From: Candidatus Bathyarchaeota archaeon
GTDB lineage: Archaea > Thermoproteota > Bathyarchaeia > Bathyarchaeales > Bathyarchaeaceae
Length of the DNA stretch: 26,983 bases
Assembly: GCA_029879825.1 (NCBI GenBank)
Contig: JAOUPL010000004.1
Span: 1-26,983, forward strand
Direction: 5' to 3'
Part shown: positions 6,111 to 14,147 of the stretch, in pieces
Layout: every line of letters begins with the position of its first letter
How positions within the stretch are numbered: position 1 is the first letter of the stretch
Position numbers and translations under genes: made by a program
Notes under the pieces: generated by a model
What the model was told of the DNA's origin: nothing
The model's database searches: none
What the model saw: only the letters and a program-made list of their open reading frames with translations

Positions 6111-6668
6111 TTAAGATTCCTCAGCAGCAGGCACACGGACACCAGAAGCCAACTCCTCAAAATCTTCTTCTCCTTCCGCATAGCCTGAAGCAATCAAGAC
6201 ATCGCCCGCTTTGATAACCGTCTCGGGGCGAGGACGCAACCATTTTTTGCCTCTTCTGATGACCAACACCCACATACCTGTCTCTTCCTGGATTTGGGCT
6301 TCTCGCAGGCTCTTTCCCACTAATGGGGAAGTATTTGAAATGCGCACCCGAGTTACGGTTTCCTCCGCTTCTTCTATTACACGTCTCAATATGGGGTGGG
6401 GTTCCAGTCCTCTGAGCACAACGCCAGCAATTTCCGTAGCGGCGTCCGCTATTTCTTCCGTGACTACCCCTAACCTTATCAAACCGAGGAAATCTTTGGA
6501 TTCTTCGGGTTTGAAGCCACTGGATAAAACGAGGAGCTCAAATTCCGTGTGTAGGTTATCCATGCGTTCTTCAAGGGCTTGCACTTCCTCTGCTAGTTCT
6601 CGACTGTTAAGAAGGAGCGAAGAGTACGCAAGGTCTATCATAAGTTCAGACGTGTCTTTTAAAGACAC
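6111..6668 (-). CDS. PhoU-like helical domain plus RCK_C (TrkA-C) domain protein, second of two paralogues
   Basis: A cytoplasmic ligand-sensing regulator for a cation channel or transporter. The N-terminal ~110 residues are helical and PhoU-like (LMIDLAYSSLLLNSRELAEEV). From about residue 112 a TrkA_C/RCK_C domain follows (SPLVGKSLREAQI, then VIRRGKKW and ETVIKAGDVLIASG). It is a clear paralogue of the gene just upstream (6727-7332). The end given here, GTG at 6668, is the first usual start codon, but homology with the paralogue continues upstream of it (FRKIVDKLVSLKD), so the true N-terminus lies near 6713. At that point a GGAGGAG site sits 6 nt before CTG, giving 200 residues against the paralogue's 201. 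No ATG, GTG or TTG exists in that interval in this frame. The operon gap to the upstream gene is tiny. Partnership with the convergent MgtE-type gene is inferred from adjacency. Confidence 0.8.
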   Translation of the reverse strand: MSLKDTSELMIDLAYSSLLLNSRELAEEVQALEERMDNLHTEFELLVLSSGFKPEESKDFLGLIRLGVVTEEIADAATEIAGVVLRGLEPHPILRRVIEEAEETVTRVRISNTSPLVGKSLREAQIQEETGMWVLVIRRGKKWLRPRPETVIKAGDVLIASGYAEGEEDFEELASGVRVPAAEES

Positions 6669-6726
6669 GAGTTTGTCTACAATTTTTCTAAAATGCCCTT
6701 TGGTTAATGCCAGCCTTCACTCCTCC

Positions 6727-7332
6727 CTATTCCATTTCTTTAATTTTTCCTTCAGCCAAGCCTTTCAGTTCATCAACTCCCAAAGGAGCTCCCCTCGCAA
6801 TGAGAACATCACCTTCCAAAATTGTTTCGTCTTCGCTGGGATTTATGATCCACTCTTTCTGTCGGCGGATCGCTATTATGTCAACTCCGATCTTGGCGGC
6901 TAGCTCCAATTCTCCCACCCTTTTACTAATGAAAATGGAAGTAGGTTTAACTTCGGCTCGTGCCAATCGTTCCTCCACTTTCTCGAAGGCTTCTCGAACG
7001 ATGGGGTGAATTCCTATTTCCTTGAGTACGATGGTTGCTATTTCGCCGGCTGCATCCGAGATTTTGTCGGTGGCAGCAGCTACGGTTGTTACTCCAATGA
7101 GATCCTCAGCGTCTTCTGCGTCTCTGGCTGCCAGCATGGCGTTCATGTCTAACATGTAAGCGAGGTAATCTACGCGTTTTTCAAGTTCTAAAACCTCTTC
7201 GGCAAGCTCACGACTGTGGAAAAGAGCTGCTGAGTATGCTAGATCGATCATTATCTCAGATAAGTCCTTCATTTCGGTGAGGGCCTCTCGAACAGAAATA
7301 GGTTTATACTCAATTTTCTCTGGTTCCGGCAA
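6727..7332 (-). CDS. PhoU-like helical domain plus RCK_C (TrkA-C) domain protein, first of two paralogues
   Basis: A 201-residue paralogue of the following gene. It has a PhoU-like helical region (~15-125, with IMIDLAYSAALFHSRELAEEV) and an RCK_C domain (~132-195, KRVGELELAAKIGVDIIAIRR, then DETILEGDVLIARG). RCK_C domains bind small ligands or ions and open or close potassium and magnesium transport proteins; here no Rossmann RCK_N half is present. The TTG start at 7332 is chosen because GAGGAG lies about 10 nt upstream, and an AT-rich promoter region (including a tatatgatg-like stretch near 7394) lies behind. Two tandem paralogues suggest a heteromeric ring or two ligands. It is on the opposite strand from the MgtE-type gene, so co-regulation would need separate promoters. 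Confidence 0.82.
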   Translation of the reverse strand: MPEPEKIEYKPISVREALTEMKDLSEIMIDLAYSAALFHSRELAEEVLELEKRVDYLAYMLDMNAMLAARDAEDAEDLIGVTTVAAATDKISDAAGEIATIVLKEIGIHPIVREAFEKVEERLARAEVKPTSIFISKRVGELELAAKIGVDIIAIRRQKEWIINPSEDETILEGDVLIARGAPLGVDELKGLAEGKIKEME

Positions 7333-7468
7333 GCAGAGAAAACTCCTCTAAGCTAGCATGGCTACGCTTCATCAGTTTTCACGTGACGATACTTATATGA
7401 TGCCGTACAATCTTTTAATTTTATCGCACACGGCGCCCTAGCTCCAAAATTTGATCTCTCACTCTGTT

Positions 7469-8794
7469 TTAGGGAACCAACGTGAGCACCAGTCCGGAGG
7501 CTAGAGGCACAGCTAGGTTATCGCTGATGGGCAAGGGAAGACATTCTATCAGCATCCCTGCTGCGGCGCCCACAAAGGCTTTCACCGGATCAACAAAGAT
7601 CATAGCCCCAACAGAGGCAAAGAGGAAGCCGAAAATTGAGCCCTCCACATTCTTTCCTTTGTTGAAAGGAAAGGTAACGCTTCCAAATTTTCTTCCAAGA
7701 ATGTTGGCAAAACCGTCGCCTAATGTGAGTATTGCGATGGACGCATAACTAGCGGACGCGGGAAAAAGGATGAGTGAAAATACTATGCCCAAAGCGAAAA
7801 AAATTGGCGCTGTTGCGAATTCATAAAGCTCTGGTTTATTAGCGGCTCTCCAAGTTATTGAGGAGAGTATGGGAAAGTTGATTCCTAGAAGTCTAGCGAC
7901 TTCAGATATGATATATAACAAAGTTAGGATGAGTATCAATAAAGATACCAAATAATTTCCCAACAGGTATATGCAAACAAACGGCAACAAAAAGCTACTT
8001 ATATGAATCGTTTCGCGAATTCTCGCGCTTCTTGAAATAGCTGGGCTAGAAACCTGCAGCACGTTATCTGTTATGATCGGTAAAATCTCTGAGACGTCGC
8101 CCTTAACGACAAAGTCGGATTTGACGCTTAAAATGAAATCAGGATTGTAGCCAACCCTTAATGTGCAAAGAGGAAACATGGGAAGATTGTTTCGGTCGTC
8201 AGCGACCACAACACAGTCTTGGGAGGACAGACCCCCTTTTTCAAGAATTTTCTTCAAAACTATCGCCTTACCACCAGATTTTAGAACTTCACCCCCGATC
8301 ACACCTGTCAAATGACCGTTGACTATCTCCAGTTCCAAACCGAACGCGTAGCCAGCGTCTAGCCTGGCAGCTAAGTCTTTGACAAAAAGTGTGGGAAGAC
8401 CTGAACTTATGAGGGCTGTCTTATACCCTGCCATGTTCAATCTCTTGAAGACTTCTTCTGTACCTGGAATTAGAGGAATTCTTCTGTAGAGTTGAAAAAT
8501 CTCGTCCACTGTGAGGCCTTTAAGCATCGCGAAAATCCTTCTTAGCGTGGATTCAAGGGGCAGCAATCCGATTTCGTAGAGGGTCCCCACCACGATGATT
8601 TTGATGAAACTCCAAAGACCTAGCTTCCTTACTGTCTCAAAAAGTAGGTAACGCCTTTTCGGGATCAAAACCCCTTCTACATCGAAGACGACCAATTTAT
8701 TGAGGCCATGCCTACCCGTCTTCTCATTCGCCAATGGAGACGTCTCCTTCAACAATAGTTGCCTTGTTGGATTGAATAACTTTCCGGAGCTCAT
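7469..8794 (-). CDS. HAD-type phosphatase domain fused to a dolichol/phytol kinase-like membrane domain
   Basis: A 441-residue two-domain protein. Residues ~32-245 are a SerB-like HAD domain: motif I FDVEGVL (nucleophile Asp38, but Glu40 in place of the usual second Asp), motif II Ser130 (LISSG), motif III Lys176, motif IV VVADDRNN (Asp199, Asp200; Asn where the last Asp is usual). From ~262 come six or so membrane segments with GDGFANILGRKFG (359-371) and KNVEGSIFG (381-389). These are the signature of the COG0170 family of CTP-dependent polyprenol/phytol/diacylglycerol kinases and of related cytidylyltransferases. It would act on lipid-linked phosphates at the membrane, for example recycling isoprenoid alcohols or phosphates for archaeal lipid or glycan carriers. 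The ATG at 8794 has no ribosome site; the HAD domain begins well inside. The altered HAD residues make phosphatase activity uncertain. Confidence 0.78.
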   Translation of the reverse strand: MSSGKLFNPTRQLLLKETSPLANEKTGRHGLNKLVVFDVEGVLIPKRRYLLFETVRKLGLWSFIKIIVVGTLYEIGLLPLESTLRRIFAMLKGLTVDEIFQLYRRIPLIPGTEEVFKRLNMAGYKTALISSGLPTLFVKDLAARLDAGYAFGLELEIVNGHLTGVIGGEVLKSGGKAIVLKKILEKGGLSSQDCVVVADDRNNLPMFPLCTLRVGYNPDFILSVKSDFVVKGDVSEILPIITDNVLQVSSPAISRSARIRETIHISSFLLPFVCIYLLGNYLVSLLILILTLLYIISEVARLLGINFPILSSITWRAANKPELYEFATAPIFFALGIVFSLILFPASASYASIAILTLGDGFANILGRKFGSVTFPFNKGKNVEGSIFGFLFASVGAMIFVDPVKAFVGAAAGMLIECLPLPISDNLAVPLASGLVLTLVP

Positions 8795-8978
8795 AGAGAA
8801 GGTTTATGACTGCACCACAGGCCGTCGAAGGATTATTGGAGCTTGATTTGGGCTTGTTTGAATTTTTCTTTCTGACAAGGTTGCATGTAGGTTTTTGTTT
8901 CGTAACAATTTTGAGAAATAGATTGGAAAATAATAAACCTTAAAAATAGATTGATACAGAACTCTGGCTGGTGATACT

Positions 8979-9584
8979 ATGAGAAAGAAAATTATTGGAA
9001 TGTCTGTGGTGATTGCGCTTTTGGCAATCCTATGTGCACAGTCAGTGACTGCACAGGCAATAGTAGTGCACACATGGACGGACAAGCTCCAGTACAAGCC
9101 AGGTGAAAAAGGAAAATTGAAGATTTCGGTACTAAATCAACTAGACGATTATGTTATCATATATAACATTACCATTGAGTATCCTTGGTTCCACTATGAT
9201 GCGGAAAAAGGTGAATGGGTTGGGAACGAGACCATAGAGGGAGAACCCCTCGCAACGCTAACTCCAAAAGGCGGCGATTATCCCCTTGAAGAGCCATTTA
9301 CAATACCAAGCGACGGAACAGCGATTATGGCAGATAGAATAAACATTGATATCTGGACAAATGAGGGAAGAATAAGTGGTGACACAGACCTACAAGTTGC
9401 CACATATAGTGTGCCCATGTCAATTGTGGATTTGAACACGTGGATGACATCTCTGATAGCAGCAGTGGTAGTCTGTACGATCATATTGGCCATAGTGGTT
9501 CTCTTTGCAACGCGTAGGACACAAGCACCTAGAACCTTTATACCTACAGCTCCGACGCCTGCTCCGCCGAAACCCAAAGCCTAA
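8979..9584 (+). CDS. Secreted protein with C-terminal membrane anchor
   Basis: A 201-residue exported protein of unknown function. A Lys-rich start and hydrophobic core (residues 2-20) followed by QSVTAQA form a signal peptide with likely cleavage near residue 27. The outer part (~28-152) is beta-rich, with a LQYKPGEKGKLKISVLNQ opening like the CARDB/Ig-like modules of archaeal surface proteins and potential N-glycosylation sites at Asn63 and Asn83. A transmembrane helix spans ~155-177, followed by a short Arg-Arg stop and a Pro-rich cytoplasmic tail (TAPTPAPPKPK). The promoter is clear: cttaaaaat at 8939-8947 and GGTGAT 4 nt before the ATG. It may belong to a surface complex or be an accessory to a transporter; no neighbour tells which. 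Confidence 0.78.
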   Translation: MRKKIIGMSVVIALLAILCAQSVTAQAIVVHTWTDKLQYKPGEKGKLKISVLNQLDDYVIIYNITIEYPWFHYDAEKGEWVGNETIEGEPLATLTPKGGDYPLEEPFTIPSDGTAIMADRINIDIWTNEGRISGDTDLQVATYSVPMSIVDLNTWMTSLIAAVVVCTIILAIVVLFATRRTQAPRTFIPTAPTPAPPKPKA

Positions 9585-9762
9585 GCTTGACAGAACCTGA
9601 AGCAACAAGCAAATCAATCCACTTAAACCTCAGATGCCCTCTTTTCTTCAATAAAGAGAAAATTCCAGCTCTGCCACATTTCATCATTTTCTTTAACTCC
9701 GTCGTGCTTAAGTATTAGAGCTGTGAAGAACACTATGCATTTGAGATGAAAGTTGGAGGTGC

Positions 9763-11493
9763 ATTGCGCTCGCTAAGATTCTAGTCACCTCGGCGTGGCC
9801 CTACATCAATTACGTGCCTCACCTAGGCAATATTGTAAGTTCTGTTCTCTCAGCAGACGTTGTCGCCCGATACTATCGATTAAAGGGAGACGACGTTGTC
9901 TATGTGACCGGGTCTGACGAGCATGGAACACCCATCGAAGTTGAAGCCGTCCGACTGGGAATCCCGCCCAAACAACTGACAGATCAAAACCATGAGAAAG
10001 TCGTGGACCTGTTTGAAAGGTGGGGTATATCCTTTAGTAACTACACCCGCACAGAAAACTCCTTACACAAAAAGTTTGTACAAGATCTTCTATTGAAAGT
10101 CTATGACAATGGGTACATCTTCACCCAAGAAACAGAGTTGCCTTACTGCCCTAAATGCGACAAATTCTTGCCGGATAGATTCGTGGAGGGAATATGCCCC
10201 CACTGTGGCTATAAACAAGCACGAGGAGACCAGTGCGAGGCTTGTGGAAGTCTCCTAGAACCAGCCAAGCTCATTCAACCCTACTGTACGATCTGCGGGT
10301 CTTCACCGGTCATAAGAAGAAGCAAGCACTGGTACTTCGACCTGTCAAAGTTTAATGAGCAACTTAGCGACTACATCAAAAGCAACAAGCAGCTACCTGA
10401 CAACGCCCGAAACTTCAGTTTAAATATCCTCCAAGAAGGACTGGAACCCAGGCCTGTCACTAGAGACAATAAATGGGGGATCCCAGCACCCTTCCCAGGC
10501 GCTGAGAACAAAACCATCTATGTGTGGGTTGAAGCCGTTTTAGGATACCTATCAGCCACCGTTGAATACTTCAAAAAAAGAGGAGAAGAAGAAAAGTGGA
10601 AAGAATACTGGTTCAACAAAGAAGCAAAAACATTATACTTTATAGGAAAGGACAACATTCCCTTCCACACCCTCATTCTTCCAGCCCTGCTCCTTGCCAC
10701 GCATGAAGACTACAACTTACCATGGAACGTTGACTCCATCGAGTTCTTGATGTTTGAAGGCCAAGCGTTTTCCAAGAGCCGACGGATAGGCGTTTGGATT
10801 GACGAGGCACTAGAACTTTTCCCAGCTGATTACTGGAGGTACGCCCTCATATCTATACGCCCTGAAACAAAAGACACAAACTTCTCATGGAAAACCTTCA
10901 TTGAGAAAGTGAACTCCGATCTAAACGACACCCTAGGAAACTTCATCCACAGAACCCTAACTTTCATCAATCAATACTTTGACAGCGCTGTGCCGAAGCC
11001 AAGCAAACTCGATGAACACGACAAAGGCGTCCTCGAGTCAACGCGAAAACGGGTGAAGAAAATCGCGCAAAACTTGGAAGACTTCAAACTACAAGAGGCT
11101 CTGAGGCGTGTCATAGGTCTAAGCCACCTTGGAAATAGGTACCTCAACAAAAAGGAACCGTGGAAAACAATCAAAACCAACCCACAATCGTCAGCCAACA
11201 CCCTATACGTTGCCGCCCAAATCGTCAAAAACCTCGCCATAACACTAGAGTGCTTCACCCCCTTTTCAGCCGAAAAACTCTGGGAACTCCTTAACTTACC
11301 TGATTCTATTCATGAACAAACATGGAGCGAAACAAGAAAAGATCTACCACCGGGCCACAAAATAAACAAGGCAAAACCCCTTTTCAACAAAACAAAAGCC
11401 ACCGAAGAAGAACTGCAGATCATGTTAGAAAAAGCAAGGTCTAATCTACAGAAGATACCTAAGTCCAACGTGCGAGTGGGCAAGATGAAGTGA
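9763..11493 (+). CDS. metG: Methionyl-tRNA synthetase
   Basis: Charges tRNA-Met with methionine in the cytoplasm. The catalytic Rossmann fold starts with KILVTSAWPYINYVPHLGN, where HLGN is the HIGH-type motif, then TGSDEHGTP. Four CxxC zinc knuckles follow (about residues 129-178), and the KMSKS-type loop is AFSKS (~335-339). The C-terminal part is the anticodon-binding helical bundle; no OB-fold EMAPII-like domain is fused. The first usual start, GTG at 9814, would cut off the first beta strand and the residues before HLGN, so translation must begin upstream. The frame is open from 9745 but contains no ATG, GTG or TTG. A strong GGAGGTG lies at 9755-9761. I place the start at ATT 9763, though CTC at 9769 has the better spacing; a base error is also possible. 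A TATA-like cttaagtatta (9708-9718) precedes it. Codons end in C and A more than in flanking genes. It overlaps the next gene by 4 nt. Confidence 0.9.
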   Translation: MALAKILVTSAWPYINYVPHLGNIVSSVLSADVVARYYRLKGDDVVYVTGSDEHGTPIEVEAVRLGIPPKQLTDQNHEKVVDLFERWGISFSNYTRTENSLHKKFVQDLLLKVYDNGYIFTQETELPYCPKCDKFLPDRFVEGICPHCGYKQARGDQCEACGSLLEPAKLIQPYCTICGSSPVIRRSKHWYFDLSKFNEQLSDYIKSNKQLPDNARNFSLNILQEGLEPRPVTRDNKWGIPAPFPGAENKTIYVWVEAVLGYLSATVEYFKKRGEEEKWKEYWFNKEAKTLYFIGKDNIPFHTLILPALLLATHEDYNLPWNVDSIEFLMFEGQAFSKSRRIGVWIDEALELFPADYWRYALISIRPETKDTNFSWKTFIEKVNSDLNDTLGNFIHRTLTFINQYFDSAVPKPSKLDEHDKGVLESTRKRVKKIAQNLEDFKLQEALRRVIGLSHLGNRYLNKKEPWKTIKTNPQSSANTLYVAAQIVKNLAITLECFTPFSAEKLWELLNLPDSIHEQTWSETRKDLPPGHKINKAKPLFNKTKATEEELQIMLEKARSNLQKIPKSNVRVGKMK

Positions 11494-12134
11494 AGAGTTT
11501 GAATCTAAAAATTGACCTTCACGTTCACACGTGTTATTCCTCCGACGCCGTTACAACCCTCAAGGAAGTGATCACCTACTCCAAGAAACGAGGGTTAGAT
11601 GGAGTTGCCATCACCGACCACGACACCCTCGCCGGAGCACTTAAGCTTCAAAACAGCGGTTTCATCGTCATCTCTGGAATCGAGATAACAACCCTAAGTG
11701 GTCACCTCCTTGCTCTCAACGTAACCACGCCAATTCCTACAAAATTGGACATCAACGAGACGATCCAAAGAATTCACGAAGCTGGTGGAATCGCTGTGGC
11801 CCCCCATCCCACCGTAGTTTATAAATCGGCGCCAAGCCGACAAACAGCCTCCTACGACGCCATCGAGGTGATGAACTCAGCAGCCATCCCCTTCCAGCTT
11901 TTTACATACCTAAACCAAAAACTTGCAACCCGCCTTAGCCTTCCACAAACCGCCGGAAGCGACTCCCACTACGGTCCAGAAATTGGAGCCGCTTACACAG
12001 TTATCGAAGCTGATCCGGATGTTGATGAAATTGTTCGAGCAATTAAAAAGGGAGCAACTATTCCTGTGGGAGAATCGATACCTTGGAGAATGCGGCTTAA
12101 AGGAGAGGCACTAAGCCTGAAAAGAAAGATATAA
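11490..12134 (+). CDS. PHP-domain metal-dependent phosphoesterase
   Basis: A 214-residue TrpH-type PHP protein that would hydrolyse a phosphoester (nucleotide, short RNA or sugar phosphate) with bound divalent metals. Metal ligands appear in family order: DLHVHTCYSSD (His11, His13), ITDHDT (His44), GIEIT (Glu65), GHLLALN (His72), PHP (His106) and GSDSH (Asp158, His160). Length is normal for free-standing members. The GTG start shares four bases with the stop of metG (GTGA), so the two are translationally coupled; a link to tRNA or nucleotide turnover is suggested by this but not shown. The substrate is unknown. Confidence 0.85.
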   Translation: MKSLNLKIDLHVHTCYSSDAVTTLKEVITYSKKRGLDGVAITDHDTLAGALKLQNSGFIVISGIEITTLSGHLLALNVTTPIPTKLDINETIQRIHEAGGIAVAPHPTVVYKSAPSRQTASYDAIEVMNSAAIPFQLFTYLNQKLATRLSLPQTAGSDSHYGPEIGAAYTVIEADPDVDEIVRAIKKGATIPVGESIPWRMRLKGEALSLKRKI

Positions 12135-12145
12135 AGTGAAAGGGG

Positions 12146-12334
12146 CTACTCTTCGTCTTCAAGTTGATCTAAGTCTAAGTCGATGCGTCTAGGTCTTTCT
12201 GGTTCTATGCAGGGGTCTATGTCAAAGAGATTTAGCACTAACGTCTCGGGAACAGCTTTAGGCGCCTCATTCGACACCTTAGGAACTACCTCCGGATGTC
12301 TAACCTCCATAACTTTATCCACCTGTCTAACCAT
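12146..12334 (-). CDS. Small acidic protein, second gene of a CopG-regulator operon
   Basis: A 62-residue protein without a recognised domain. It is Pro/Glu/Asp rich, with a central LVLNLFDIDPCIEPERP and an acidic tail ending DQLEDEE; it is probably largely unstructured. Its ATG overlaps the stop of the upstream CopG gene by 8 nt, so the two are co-translated. Pairing of a ribbon-helix-helix protein with a small downstream gene resembles a toxin-antitoxin layout, but this protein shows no RelE, PIN or other toxin motif. It is more likely a partner or target adaptor of the regulator. Confidence 0.55.
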   Translation of the reverse strand: MVRQVDKVMEVRHPEVVPKVSNEAPKAVPETLVLNLFDIDPCIEPERPRRIDLDLDQLEDEE

Positions 12335-12485
12335 TGCTTTTCCTTTCCCAAGCCTCTACGTTGAGGAGATCTCGAACCGCAATTCGAATAGCCTCTGCCC
12401 TATTCGGATAAATTCCCTTCTCGTTCACCAACCGATCTAAAGCCCGAATGTACGGCTCAGGTAGATAGAGCGTAATTAGTTTCAT
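12327..12485 (-). CDS. CopG-family ribbon-helix-helix transcriptional regulator
   Basis: A 52-residue DNA-binding protein. The beginning KLITLYLPEPYIRALDRLV gives the beta strand that enters the DNA major groove and helix 1. YPNRAEAIRIAVRDLL is helix 2, with the typical SRSE-like (here NRAE) turn. Such proteins act as dimers on short palindromes and often repress their own promoter. The second of two ATGs (12485) is chosen because GGAGGG then lies 6 nt upstream; the first ATG (12491) directly abuts that site. A TATA-like ggttatatagg (12540-12550, read on the minus strand) lies about 50 nt upstream. It forms an overlapping pair with the acidic protein gene. Confidence 0.8.
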   Translation of the reverse strand: MKLITLYLPEPYIRALDRLVNEKGIYPNRAEAIRIAVRDLLNVEAWERKSNG

Positions 12486-12757
12486 CTGCATCCCTCCTTC
12501 AAAACAATTGTGGGCAAAAATAACCAAAACCCTATTTGAGGTTATATAGGTGTATGTTAAGAAGTAAATATGATTAAAATATGAACGGCCAAGATTTAAT
12601 AAAACTTTCCCTTTCATTCTTTAGGCTATTGCTTTTTCATGTAAAAGAACAGCTTTACGGAATCTTTATGTTTCTCTTGTATAAATAAAACCGTGTTACT
12701 TTCGTGTAGGGTCTTCTAAGATTTAATGATGGCTGTGGGCAACTGGGCGGAAACTTT

Positions 12758-14047
12758 ATGGCTGTAAAACCTAGGCGAGTTTACGTTAAAAGCTTTGGTT
12801 GTCCAACAAATCTCGCGGATGGAGAAGTCATCGCTGGATGTCTGTCAGGGGCCGGTTTTGATGTCGTTGGAGAAACTCAGAACGCAGACATCTTAATCTA
12901 CAATACATGTGCGGTGAAATCTCCTACGGAAAACAGAATGGTAGACATCCTAAGAAAGGCTCCTAGAGGCAAGCGACTTATCGTAACCGGCTGTCTGCCT
13001 CTGATAAACTTTGAAAGATTAAAAGCTGAGGTTGACTTTGACGGTGTAATGAGTCCAGCTCCCGGCGCCAAAATTGTTGAAGTTGTACGCCGAGTTGATC
13101 ATGGAGAAAAAGTTGTTGCGTTAGTGAGGGATTCCAAACCGAGTCTTGGTCTTCCCAAAGTTCCCATAAATAGCGTCACAGGCATCATCCCCATCAATTA
13201 CGGTTGTTTGGGGATGTGTTCTTACTGCTGTGTTCTCTTTGCCAGAGGACGTTTAAGAAGCTATTCAGTCAATGAAATAGTTGAAAGGGTGAAATACGAC
13301 CTAGCTTCTGGGGCTAAAGAAATATGGTTAACTTCCCAAGATACGGCTTGTTACGGGAGGGATATCGCAACCAATCTTGCGGATTTGATGAGGCGAATCT
13401 GCGAAATTGAGGGAAAATTCTTCGTTCGGGTCGGAATGATGACTCCGAATCAAGCGCTGGGAATACTAGACGACCTAATCGAAGCGTATAAAGATGAGAA
13501 AATTTTCAAGTTTTTGCATTTACCTGTTCAAAGTGGAGACGATGAAGTCCTAAGGACAATGAACCGCTTCTACAGCGTAGACGACTTCAAGAGGATTATT
13601 TACACTTTCAGAAAGGAAATTCCAAGAGTAACTGTTGCAACAGATGTTGTCTGCGGCTTTCCAGGCGAAAGCAAAGAGGCTTTCGAGCAGACAATGCGAC
13701 TCATTAAGGAGATCCAGCCTGACATCGTTAATATCTCGAAGTTCTTTCCAAGACCTCATACGCCCGCGAAAAAGATGAAACTCCTTCCCACTCAAGAAGT
13801 GAAAAAGCGGAGCAAAAAGATGGCAGAGTTGTCGAGAAGAATTTCACTCGAGAAAAACAAGGCTTGGATAAACTGGGAAGGAACGGCAATATTTGACGAA
13901 AAAGGAAAAAGAGAGTCTTGGGTAGGAAGAAACTCCACCTATAAACCGATGGTGACAAGAAGTGACGAGTTCTTACTCGGAAAATTTGTGAAGATTCGGG
14001 TGCGTAAAGCCTTTCCAACGCATCTGGAAACTGAAGTAGTACAATAA
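12758..14047 (+). CDS. tRNA t6A37 methylthiotransferase, archaeal CDKAL1/e-MtaB type
   Basis: A 429-residue radical SAM methylthiotransferase that converts t6A37 to ms2t6A in ANN-decoding tRNAs. It has the three standard parts. The N-terminal UPF0004 domain carries the auxiliary cluster ligands Cys15 (FGCPTN), Cys51 (NTCAVK) and Cys79 (TGCLP). The radical SAM core has GCLGMCSYCCVLFARG (Cys150, Cys154, Cys157) and PVQSGDDEVL. A TRAM domain forms the end (~370-429, SWVGRNSTYKPMV and LGKFVKIRV). Length and motif spacing match the eukaryote-like archaeal group rather than MiaB. The ATG at 12758 follows an AT-poor gcggaaacttt with no strong ribosome site. It is monocistronic or co-transcribed with the cysteine synthase-like gene 100 nt downstream. 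Confidence 0.9.
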   Translation: MAVKPRRVYVKSFGCPTNLADGEVIAGCLSGAGFDVVGETQNADILIYNTCAVKSPTENRMVDILRKAPRGKRLIVTGCLPLINFERLKAEVDFDGVMSPAPGAKIVEVVRRVDHGEKVVALVRDSKPSLGLPKVPINSVTGIIPINYGCLGMCSYCCVLFARGRLRSYSVNEIVERVKYDLASGAKEIWLTSQDTACYGRDIATNLADLMRRICEIEGKFFVRVGMMTPNQALGILDDLIEAYKDEKIFKFLHLPVQSGDDEVLRTMNRFYSVDDFKRIIYTFRKEIPRVTVATDVVCGFPGESKEAFEQTMRLIKEIQPDIVNISKFFPRPHTPAKKMKLLPTQEVKKRSKKMAELSRRISLEKNKAWINWEGTAIFDEKGKRESWVGRNSTYKPMVTRSDEFLLGKFVKIRVRKAFPTHLETEVVQ

Positions 14048-14147
14048 TAGAGTGTCACTTTTAACATAATAATGTTGGGAATGTGCTCCTCAACCGTTCT
14101 GCACACACGCGTAGATAACACTTATAATTAGGTGAGAATTGCAAGTG

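Noticed and set aside
6211..6903. 230-codon plus-strand frame opposite the RCK_C genes
   Set aside because: Ser-rich antisense shadow spanning two well-supported minus-strand genes.
9814..9816. GTG as start of metG
   Set aside because: Would remove the KILVTSAWPYINY strand that precedes the HIGH-type motif in all MetRS proteins, though the frame for it is present directly upstream.
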